NCBI RefSeq assembly: GCF_034470605.1
Contig: NZ_JARGYT010000061.1
Span: 1 to 7,490 of the forward strand
Direction of reading: 5' to 3'
DNA from: Cyrtobacter comes
Lineage (GTDB): Bacteria > Pseudomonadota > Alphaproteobacteria > Rickettsiales > Midichloriaceae
DNA: 7,490 nt
Positions 1-5,257 of this stretch are shown piece by piece. The number at the start of each line of letters is the position of its first letter. Position 1 is the first letter of the stretch. The position numbers and the translations under genes were made by a program. The notes under the pieces are model-generated. The model ran no database searches. It worked only from the letters and a program-made list of their open reading frames with translations, and had not been told where the DNA came from.

Positions 1-1
1 G

Positions 2-748
2 GAAACAACCTTTTATCCATCTAAATACCATATTTATCGCCTCCAATATAATATTGCATCTTTTCCATTATTTGGCAAAACCTTTGTTAACAGTGCCTAC
101 TCATATAGAGATGATTTAGAGAAGTTCAATTTAGATAAAGGGATGTTGAATGATATCTCGTATAGAGCTAGTACATTAAGCTCTCTTCTTAGTAATGTGC
201 ATGATTTTTTAGATGGTACAATGAAGCACTTACGGTTATCAAAGGATACATTGTTGGGTATAGGGGTAAAACAGGAAGATATTAAGGGTATTATGGGTGA
301 TGCTGAAGTTATGGAATTTGATCTAGGATCGGACAAAGAGTTAGTGGTTTTTCATCGTGTCGCGGATCAATTATTAAAGGTAGCTGATACTGTTGTTAGA
401 GTATCAGCTGAAATTACTGATTTAGTTGAAGAAATAAGTACAGATACTCCAACCTTAAATAAATTTAGGGATGGCACAAAGCATGATACTGAAAAAGGAT
501 ATTTAGGAAAGGGTGCTGCTAATAAACTAGATCAACTATTATCAATTAACTTAGATGAAGTTGATCTCGTGCCTGAAGTGCAAAATCCAATATACAAATT
601 ATTAATGACATGTACAAATATCGTTGTATCACTTATTGATGAATTAAAGTCCTTTATACAAGGAGCTATAGAGTATTTTAAAGGTCATACAAGTGATATA
701 ATAAGGGAAGGGGTTGATAAAGGGCTATATATTCACAATGTTATATAA
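2..748 (+). CDS. Unrecognised protein, 3' part of a gene truncated at the left edge
   Basis: The frame is open from base 2 of the window to TAA at 746-748, so the first in-frame ATG at 143 is probably internal: 47 codons upstream of it are open and read like protein (ETTFYPSKYHIYRLQYNIAS at the edge). The visible part is 248 residues. It is acidic and rich in Asp, Glu, Leu and Lys, and looks mainly alpha-helical and soluble. A helix-like stretch near the C-terminus (LIDELKSFIQGAIEYFKGHT) is amphipathic. I see no signal peptide, no clear membrane segment and no catalytic motif, and I do not recognise the family. It converges on sdhE with 29 bp between the stop codons. It could be a lineage-restricted gene or the tail of a larger protein. 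Coding status is well supported by the long uninterrupted frame; function is unknown. Confidence 0.75.
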   Translation, partial: ETTFYPSKYHIYRLQYNIASFPLFGKTFVNSAYSYRDDLEKFNLDKGMLNDISYRASTLSSLLSNVHDFLDGTMKHLRLSKDTLLGIGVKQEDIKGIMGDAEVMEFDLGSDKELVVFHRVADQLLKVADTVVRVSAEITDLVEEISTDTPTLNKFRDGTKHDTEKGYLGKGAANKLDQLLSINLDEVDLVPEVQNPIYKLLMTCTNIVVSLIDELKSFIQGAIEYFKGHTSDIIREGVDKGLYIHNVI

Positions 749-777
749 TAGAGGTATAAAATAATAAAATTGCTATG

Positions 778-1035
778 TTATTTTACTAATAGTGACATAT
801 TATAGAAGCTAATTATTTTCATAAGTATCGGATTTGTACTCATATCTTGTGTTGTAATGATATGATACAGGTCATGATCTGCGATATCTAAAACTTTCTC
901 ATATTCAACTAATTCTAAATATGTAAAGTGTTCTATGTGGTTTTTTGCAAAATTGCCAATAATCTCATCAAGCTCCTTGCAGCCCCTTTTCATGCTTCTA
1001 TATAATAATTTTTTTTGTAAAATACTTTTCTCCAT
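778..1035 (-). CDS. sdhE: SdhE, FAD assembly factor for succinate dehydrogenase
   Basis: Eighty-five residues, the usual size of the SdhE (YgfY, Sdh5, DUF339) family. SdhE helps attach FAD covalently to the flavoprotein subunit of succinate dehydrogenase in the cytoplasm. The signature R-G-x-x-E is present as RGCKELD (Arg17, Gly18, Glu21), followed by the typical helical core with FTYLELVEYEKVLDIADHDL, in which the conserved Asp-x-Asp-Leu-Tyr (53-57) sits at the usual place. The C-terminal tail (QDMSTNPILMKIISFYNMSL) is poorly conserved, as in other members. No good Shine-Dalgarno sequence precedes the ATG. On the minus strand a perfect TATAAT lies at 1077-1072, 37 bp upstream of the start, overlapping the ssrA promoter region. 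Expression of sdhE and ssrA may therefore be linked by a shared divergent control region (inference). The sdh genes themselves are not in this window. Confidence 0.85.
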   Translation of the reverse strand: MEKSILQKKLLYRSMKRGCKELDEIIGNFAKNHIEHFTYLELVEYEKVLDIADHDLYHIITTQDMSTNPILMKIISFYNMSLLVK

Positions 1036-1052
1036 ATTTTTGTACGGTACTA

Positions 1053-1081
1053 TTGAACTATTAAGTCTACTATTATATCAT
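1053..1081 (+). promoter_or_regulatory. Candidate sigma-70 promoter for ssrA
   Basis: TTGAAC at 1053-1058 and TATCAT at 1076-1081 are separated by 17 bp, which would start transcription near 1088, exactly at a GCGG-TTTT-CCGC hairpin (1088-1099) that would cap the 5' end of the acceptor piece. The opposite strand carries TATAAT (1077-1072) inside the same element, pointing toward sdhE, but without a convincing -35. Assigned by motif and position only. Confidence 0.5.
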
Positions 1082-1085
1082 ACGT

Positions 1086-1375
1086 GTGCGGTTTTCCGCT
1101 ATGGTGATAAACTCTATTTATAATAGATGTTATGGACTCGGGGGCAGAGCCCGACACCTCCACCTTATGGGGGTGAATTAGCTTCGACATGCATTGAAAG
1201 GAATAGTTTCATCAGGGGTGACTCCCTTAAATGGTCAAAATGATAAATGCAAAAACAGCATTTAACGTTGCAAACGATAATGACGTAAGGAGCCCTGTTG
1301 CCCTTGCTGCATAAATATTGATTGCTACGCGGTTTGGGGGCTTTCCGGGCAACAGAAAAGCCCCCTTTGGCTGTA
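1086..1375 (+). ncRNA. ssrA: Circularly permuted two-piece tmRNA (ssrA)
   Basis: tmRNA rescues stalled ribosomes by acting as tRNA and then as a short message that adds a degradation tag. Here the acceptor part comes first, as in the permuted ssrA genes of alphaproteobacteria. Seen in sequence: the acceptor strand CACCTCC (1155-1161) pairs with GGGGGTG (1169-1175). The T stem is TCGGG/CCCGA (1138-1142, 1150-1154) with a 7-nt loop. P2 pairs 1188-1195 with 1126-1134 and 1202-1213 with 1106-1118. PK1 is formed by AGGGG/TCCCT (1214-1218, 1223-1227) with its loop TGAC pairing GTCA (1234-1237). The tag frame at 1270-1314 reads ANDNDVRSPVALAA-stop, beginning at a GCA resume codon and ending in the protease-recognised ALAA. 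CTGTTGCCC (1295-1303) pairs with GGGCAACAG (1347-1355), and this second strand is the loop of a 9-bp hairpin (1336-1344 with 1357-1365). Only TTAT (1165-1168) separates ACC from the coding piece, and no full CCA is encoded. Outer ends are approximate. Confidence 0.93.
1270..1314 (+). other. tmRNA proteolysis tag reading frame
   Basis: GCA at 1270-1272 is the predicted resume codon. The frame encodes ANDNDVRSPVALAA and stops at TAA 1312-1314. The AND start and ALAA end are the hallmarks of tmRNA tags read by ClpXP-type proteases. It is translated only after tmRNA-mediated switching, so it has no start codon or ribosome-binding site of its own. Confidence 0.93.
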
Positions 1376-1505
1376 TGATGGATTTCACAGTATGTTCTGC
1401 TTCGAGAGTAGGTGATTGAGAGCTTATATAAAAACAATGGCAGTATTCGTTGCTATTCATTTAAGTTTTGTGTGAAAGCTTCAATTCATCGCATAAGGCT
1501 AAATT

Positions 1506-1555
1506 GCAGAAGGTTTAATAAATGTCAGGAAAACCCTGCCTTTAATCATTTTTAT
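1506..1555 (+). terminator. Weak candidate terminator downstream of ssrA
   Basis: GCAG (1506-1509) pairs with CTGC (1536-1539), and after a 2-nt bulge GGTTT (1512-1516) pairs with AAACC (1531-1535). The loop is 14 nt, and an interrupted T-rich stretch follows (TTTAATCATTTTTAT). It lies about 130 nt past the last supported tmRNA helix. The long loop and broken T tract make this uncertain. Apart from it and the fabI promoter candidate, I see nothing between 1376 and 1750. Confidence 0.3.
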
Positions 1556-1682
1556 ATTACTTAGTAAGGATCAAAGTTATATCTATAGCAAACACTGCCA
1601 AAAGATTAAAGGTCAGAGGGTTGTTAATATAAAAACAGATTGAGTGATAGCCATTTGTATTTTAAACAGATCAAATAATTAT

Positions 1683-1712
1683 TTTACCTTTTTAAAAATG
1701 TTATGCTATACC
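1683..1712 (+). promoter_or_regulatory. Candidate promoter of the fabI-gap unit
   Basis: TTTACC (1683-1688) and TATACC (1707-1712) are 18 bp apart, and TG at 1704-1705 forms an extended -10. Transcription would start about 30 nt before the fabI ATG, leaving room for a weak GGTGA ribosome-binding site at 1739-1743. Motif match only, in AT-rich DNA. Confidence 0.4.
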
Positions 1713-1750
1713 TTGCCAGACATATTGTTCGTTTGTTTGGTGATTAGTTA

Positions 1751-2536
1751 ATGCTTTTAAAAGGCAAAAAAGGGCTGATAATGGGTGTAGCAAATGATAG
1801 GTCTATAGCCTCTGGAATTGCAATTGAGTGTAGTAGAGCAGGTGCTGATCTTGCCTTTTCCTATCAGGATGAGCGTCTTAGAGGGAGGGTTGAGCAAATT
1901 GCGTCTGAGTGTAATTCTAAATTTTTAATAAAATGTGATGTTGCAACTCAAGAATCCATCAAATTGCTATTTGAAGAATTGGAAAAAGAATGGGGTGGCA
2001 TAGATTTTGTTGTACATGCCGTTGCTTTTGCAAATAAGGATGAGTTACAGGGTAGATATATAGATACATCTTTAGATAATTTTCAATTATCACTGAATAT
2101 ATCTTGTTATTCGTTTACTTCTGTTGCAAGACATGCATCAAGTATGATGAAAAATGGCGGTTCACTTTTAACGCTTAGCTATTATGGGGCTGAGAAATAT
2201 ATACCAAACTACAATGTAATGGGTATAGCAAAGGCGGCGCTTGAGGCAAGTGTTATATATGCGGCTCATGATTTAGGCCCAGATAATATTAGAGTAAATG
2301 CCATATCTGCTGGCCCGGTAAGAACATTAGCATCATCTGCTATATCAGGCATCAGAGATATGCTCAAGCTCGTTGAAAATTCTTCACCACTTAGAAGAAA
2401 TGTTACTATTTCAGAGATAGGAAAAACTGCTGTGTATCTGCTATGTGATATGAGCTCTGGAGTAACTGGAGAAATTATACATGTAGATTCTGGTTATCAT
2501 TGCACTGGGATGAATGCACCTGCTACAGGGTTATAA
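1751..2536 (+). CDS. fabI: Enoyl-[acyl-carrier-protein] reductase, NADH-dependent (FabI)
   Basis: FabI reduces trans-2-enoyl-ACP to acyl-ACP, the last step of each fatty-acid elongation round, in the cytoplasm. The 261 residues match the usual FabI length. The nucleotide-binding GVANDRSIASGIA motif is at 12-24. The catalytic pair is Tyr154 and Lys161 within IPNYNVMGIAKAALEAS, with the FabI-type second Tyr ten residues earlier (Tyr144) in SYYGAEK. The substrate-loop segment NAISAGPVRTLASSAI is at 183-198. The start is fixed by the N-terminal LLKGKKGLIMG, which aligns with the first strand of the family; GGTGA lies 7 bp upstream. Ala92 in HAVAFA replaces the Gly93 of the E. coli enzyme, a position tied to triclosan binding. 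The gene is followed after 13 bp by a GAPDH gene on the same strand, so both are probably co-transcribed. Confidence 0.95.
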   Translation: MLLKGKKGLIMGVANDRSIASGIAIECSRAGADLAFSYQDERLRGRVEQIASECNSKFLIKCDVATQESIKLLFEELEKEWGGIDFVVHAVAFANKDELQGRYIDTSLDNFQLSLNISCYSFTSVARHASSMMKNGGSLLTLSYYGAEKYIPNYNVMGIAKAALEASVIYAAHDLGPDNIRVNAISAGPVRTLASSAISGIRDMLKLVENSSPLRRNVTISEIGKTAVYLLCDMSSGVTGEIIHVDSGYHCTGMNAPATGL

Positions 2537-2549
2537 TTAAATTTTTTTC

Positions 2550-3569
2550 ATGAGAAAAAAGTTAAAAGTTGCTATTAATGGTTTTGGACGCATAGGTAGA
2601 TGTGTTTTTAAGGCCTATCTGAGTAGGTTTCATGAGCTTGATATACAAATTACTAAGATTAATTGTGGCAGGGGAAGTATAGATGATAGGCTTTATTCAC
2701 TTGTTTATGATTCTGTGCATGGAACATTAATGGGTGATATGCGAGTTTTATCTCATGATACATTTCTCTTTAATGGAGAGAAATTTGCTATGCTATTTGA
2801 GAATAATATACAGAATATAGATTGGGATGTTGATATTATCTTGGAATGCACAGGTCAATTAAATTCTAAAAAACTATCCTTCTCTCATATAGAGAGTGGT
2901 GCTAAAAAAGTAATCGTTTCTGCGCCGTGCCAAGATGCTGATTCTACCATTATTCTTGGTGTAAATGAAAATGTATTAAAGAGCGCGGATCAGGTAATAT
3001 CAATTGGATCATGTACTACAAACTGCATAGCGCCCCTTGCCAAAATAATTAATAATTATCTAGGTATAGAGAGTGGATATATGACAACTATACACTCTTA
3101 TACCAATGATCAATCTTTGGTTGATTCTTACCATAAAGATAAAAGAAGGAGCAGGGCTGCTGCGCTTTCTATAATACCAGCTACAACTGGGGCTGCAAAA
3201 TCTATAGGTATTGTTATACCAGAGCTTGAAGGAAGGATAGATGGGGCGGCTTTTAGGGTACCTGTTCCTAATGTTTCGGTAGTAGATTTTAAGTTTAATT
3301 CTAAAAACTCTACCTCCGTTAAAGAAATTAACGAATTATTTGAGATGCAAAGTAAGAGGTCTTCCGGCATCTTGTCTATATGTAGAGATGAGCTTGTTTC
3401 ATCTGATTTTATAGGTTCTTCACATAGCGCAATTTTTGACCCTTCACAAACTTCAGTGTTAAAAGATCAAAAAACTTGCAGAGTCGTTGCCTGGTATGAC
3501 AATGAATTTGGTTTTTCACATAGAATGCTGGAGCTTGCCTCAATGTTAAACTCAGACGGATTAAAATAG
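2550..3569 (+). CDS. gap: Glyceraldehyde-3-phosphate dehydrogenase, type I
   Basis: Interconverts glyceraldehyde 3-phosphate and 1,3-bisphosphoglycerate in the cytoplasm. The Rossmann motif INGFGRIGR is at 9-17, the YDSVHG strand at 53-58, the catalytic Cys155 in SCTTNC, and the catalytic His182 in TTIHSYTNDQ. The phosphate-binding PATTGAAK (210-217) and the RVPVPNVSVVDF segment (236-247) are intact. The length of 339 is normal to slightly long. The residues after the second beta strand read INCGRG (37-42) where NAD-dependent enzymes usually have an acidic residue in a N-D-L context; this may broaden use toward NADP (inference). The C-terminal WYDNEFGF has Phe where Trp is common. The start is well placed, with the Rossmann strand at residue 6, but the 13-bp spacer after fabI (mostly A and T) offers no Shine-Dalgarno sequence. 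In Rickettsiales-like organisms this step may serve triose-phosphate interconversion or gluconeogenesis; the window does not show which. Confidence 0.95.
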   Translation: MRKKLKVAINGFGRIGRCVFKAYLSRFHELDIQITKINCGRGSIDDRLYSLVYDSVHGTLMGDMRVLSHDTFLFNGEKFAMLFENNIQNIDWDVDIILECTGQLNSKKLSFSHIESGAKKVIVSAPCQDADSTIILGVNENVLKSADQVISIGSCTTNCIAPLAKIINNYLGIESGYMTTIHSYTNDQSLVDSYHKDKRRSRAAALSIIPATTGAAKSIGIVIPELEGRIDGAAFRVPVPNVSVVDFKFNSKNSTSVKEINELFEMQSKRSSGILSICRDELVSSDFIGSSHSAIFDPSQTSVLKDQKTCRVVAWYDNEFGFSHRMLELASMLNSDGLK

Positions 3570-3570
3570 T

Positions 3571-3590
3571 AATACCTATATTTGGTATTA
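3571..3590 (+). terminator. Weak hairpin directly after gap
   Basis: AATACC (3571-3576) pairs with GGTATT (3584-3589) around a 7-nt loop, starting 2 nt after the gap stop codon. There is no T run, so if it ends transcription it is weak or needs Rho; it may only protect the 3' end. Confidence 0.25.
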
Positions 3591-3606
3591 AAGATAGGTG
3601 GCTAGG

Positions 3607-3981
3607 ATGTCAAAAAGCTATATAAGTGATTTGAAAGACGAGGGAATGGAAAGTAAAAAATAATCCACAAGACGGCCAGCAAGGCTGTTATATTTTATAT
3701 ATAGCTGAAGTAGTATAAAATGATTATATAAAACACTTAACTCAATGATAATTAAAGTGGTTACAAGGTTAGTACTATTTTATGACGCTTTATCTATAAC
3801 AAAAAACTGCTGTTTTTGGAGAGATTTATCAAAAGATTTTGGGCCCTAGAAAAGAGTATTTAATTATTTTAACAGGCTCATAATTGAAGAATTGATGCAA
3901 TGAACTAGAAATATGATTGGATTGCAAATTGGTAAAGAACAAAGTTTTAATATTGCCATAATGTTAAGATGGGCTTTTTAA
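3607..3981 (+). pseudogene. Decayed IS5-like transposase, N-terminal part
   Basis: One reading frame, broken by stops, keeps the landmarks of IS5-family (IS427/IS1031-like) transposases in order. First is an N-terminal MSKSYISDLKDE (from ATG 3607, with AGGTGG at 3596-3601 upstream). Then comes LFYDALSITKNCCFWRDLSK (from about 3778), corresponding to the family's T-G-C-x-W-R-x-L-P, followed by DFGP-stop-KRVFNYFNRL. Last is LQIGKEQSFNIAIM (about 3919-3963), matching the stretch just before the first catalytic Asp. In-frame stops occur at 3661, 3715 and 3727, at the TAG after DFGP, at 3901 and at 3979. The first DDE aspartate is not recoverable and the C-terminal half is absent. I see no terminal inverted repeats. 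The family call rests on remembered motifs, so the subgroup is uncertain. Confidence 0.55.
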
Positions 3982-4013
3982 AAGCTTATTGAAATCATGC
4001 TTCATTCTACTTC

Positions 4014-4115
4014 TCAATAAGTTCTATTGAATTCGTTGCTTGCTCTATATAATTCCTTCTTTAGTATCATATCAACAATAACACGTTCCTTTTTCTTTAA
4101 GCTTTGAAAAAATAT
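4014..4115 (-). other. Open frame of unknown origin continuing from the VP4 remnant
   Basis: The last VP4-like frame runs on without a stop for about 33 codons (FQSLKKKERVIVDMILKKEL, then YRASNEFNRTY) to TGA at 4016-4014. The composition is lysine-rich and helical and does not resemble the part of VP4 expected here. It may be diverged VP4, another phage gene fused by deletion, or chance. I do not recognise it. Confidence 0.3.
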
Positions 4116-4538
4116 TAGCTCTTCTAACTGATTAGAGGTATGTAACGGAAATCCATTATTGTTCCGAAAAAGATGGAAAATCTACACAAAATAAACAAGC
4201 ATGATAGTCTACCAAGTTTAGCGCTATCCATAATACTTGAAACGTAATTGTTTCATAAACTTCTGCCAGTGTTCTAACTGCAGACTATGATCTTCTGGAA
4301 GATACTGATTAATATACGTAAGTGTGATAAATGCATTAGCATCATGACAAGAGGTCTCATGCAATGAGCGTGTACCCCATTGCCGAGACCTCTCCAACTT
4401 GCAACCAACGCATCGGCTGCACGACACCAGAAGTTCATTTGAATATCACTTCTGAAGGAAAAAACAAAAGTGTTCTTTCCATTCTCATTTTCTAAATTTG
4501 CCTGCCAAGTGGCCTAAAACACGTTATAGAAATCCCAT
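4116..4538 (-). pseudogene. Decayed gokushovirus-like (Microviridae) replication initiator VP4
   Basis: Read on the minus strand through frame changes, this stretch reassembles the N-terminal half of a gokushovirus VP4, the protein that nicks the phage origin to start rolling-circle replication. Pieces in order: CFRPLGRQ (near 4521-4498); ANLENENGKNTFVF and SFRSDIQMNF (4501-4430); then SCSRCVGCKLERSRQWGTRS, HETSCHDANAFITLTYINQY and LPEDHSLQLEHWQKFMKQLR (4424-4239, ending at TAG 4226-4224). Next, after a loss of sequence, is YHACLFCVDFPS (from 4206). The last piece, in another frame, is LFRNNNGFPLHTSNQLEEL (4172-4116). The C-x-x-C-x-x-C-[KR]-L-E-R-S-R-Q-W block and the F-I-T-L-T-Y motif are hallmark VP4 sequences. 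The second histidine motif is half lost (RPHYH reduced to YH), and the region that would hold the catalytic tyrosine is missing. It cannot make an active enzyme. The longest open piece starts at a GTG (4427) and is not a real gene. Confidence 0.82.
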
Positions 4539-4894
4539 ATTTTTAGCTGTGGAAAGAAAGTAGTATATAAGATGATTTCTAAGAGAATCTTTTATGTCAT
4601 AAGATTGTATAATAAGTAATTTGGCTTATTTATAATTTCTATCAATATCAATGTAGATATAGTTATTTAAGTTAAATTAGCATAAGAGATATTCCTATTT
4701 TAGAGAGCTATATACAGACATTCAAAAAAAGACTAGCAGATAAGAATTTGTGTTGCTATTGATAGGAATAGAAATGACTGTAATACAAGAAGTATTATTA
4801 AGTTCCCACCTCAAGGTTATAGTGGTTTTTATAATACGCCTCCTTCCCACTAATATTGTTATCTGTATTAATTAGCGTTTTTATTGAATTTCTT
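4539..4894. other. Stretch without a recognisable gene
   Basis: No reading frame of convincing length or composition is visible. A short plus-strand frame ending at TAA 4851-4853 contains FPPQGYSGFYNTPPSH but has no start codon or family match. A short palindrome, TTATG-T-CATAA, lies inside 4591-4603. This is probably decayed DNA between the VP4 remnant and the next gene; the promoter of the next gene should lie here but I cannot single one out. Confidence 0.5.
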
Positions 4895-4900
4895 AAGGAT
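4895..4900 (+). promoter_or_regulatory. Ribosome-binding site deciding the start at 4907
   Basis: AAGGAT sits 6 nt upstream of ATG 4907. The same frame can be extended back to a TTG at 4856, but that start has no Shine-Dalgarno sequence and the extra 17 residues are not conserved-looking. Confidence 0.65.
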
Positions 4901-4906
4901 TTAAAA

Positions 4907-5257
4907 ATGAATAAGACAAATAATTATAGTTTAACATATCTTGAGCAGTACCAGGGGCAAAAGGAAGTAGTGGTAAATGATAATATGAAAATTATAGATT
5001 TACTCTTGCACAAATGTGCTAATTCAAGGGGAAAAGATATATCTGAAATTAAAGATCCGATCCAAGATAGTATATTCATTATACCGCAAAGAGCCACATC
5101 AGTTTGGAGTGGCAAGGGTGATAATATTGCTATATTACTTGGTGATTGGTTCTATATATCACCTAAAGAAGGTATGATGTTTTGGGTTCGAGATGAACGT
5201 GATTTTATTGTATATACTGGCAGTGCATGGGAGGCATGTAGGTGGTTAAAAAAGTAA
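4907..5257 (+). CDS. Small DUF2793-like protein, phage or gene-transfer-agent associated
   Basis: A protein of 116 residues. The order of features matches the N-terminal DUF2793 domain found in alphaproteobacterial phages and gene transfer agents. An aromatic/Gln segment with the conserved Q-x-Q-K-[EH]-V (YLEQYQGQKEVVVNDNMKII, 11-30) is followed by a helix. Then come a small beta region with SIFIIPQRATSVWSGKGDNI (55-74) and WFYISPKEGMMFWVRDERDF (81-100), and finally VYTGSAWE. In the family this reads like D-x-Y-I-V-x-x-x-A-T-G-x-W-x-G, then P-x-E-G, then W-V-x-D-E, then W-x-G-x-x-W. DUF2793 is thought to belong to tail or fibre components, usually as part of a longer protein; here it stands alone. 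The start is chosen from AAGGAT at 4895. It is flanked by decayed mobile DNA, yet its own frame is intact. Family call fairly sure; role in this organism unknown. Confidence 0.7.
   Translation: MNKTNNYSLTYLEQYQGQKEVVVNDNMKIIDLLLHKCANSRGKDISEIKDPIQDSIFIIPQRATSVWSGKGDNIAILLGDWFYISPKEGMMFWVRDERDFIVYTGSAWEACRWLKK

Noticed and set aside
935..1123. Plus-strand 62-codon frame overlapping sdhE and the ssrA start
   Set aside because: It is antisense to sdhE and runs into the tmRNA acceptor piece; no protein features support it.
1336..1368. Rho-independent terminator (9-bp GC-rich stem followed by TTT)
   Set aside because: The T run is only three bases and the loop pairs perfectly with the tag region, so it is better explained as a tmRNA pseudoknot stem.
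1165..1460. Two overlapping minus-strand reading frames of 77-90 codons
   Set aside because: They lie antisense to the tmRNA gene, whose folding and tag explain the sequence; the frames are shadows of its higher GC content.
3128..3370. Minus-strand reading frame of 80 codons inside gap
   Set aside because: It is antisense to a highly conserved part of GAPDH, with no ribosome-binding site or family resemblance.
4224..4427. A functional 67-residue minus-strand protein starting at GTG
   Set aside because: It is an internal fragment of VP4: recognisable VP4 sequence continues in other frames both before its start and after its stop.
4650..4677. dif-like XerCD site near the VP4 remnant (TTAAGTTAAAT as the XerD half), considered because microvirus prophages can integrate at dif
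   Set aside because: The XerD half differs at one position from the E. coli one, but the XerC half matches at only about 5 of 11 positions; in AT-rich DNA this is not enough.
4741..4853. Short plus-strand frame with FPPQGYSGFYNTPPSH
   Set aside because: It has no start codon, is under 40 codons, and matches no family I know; it could be a decayed gene but cannot be supported.
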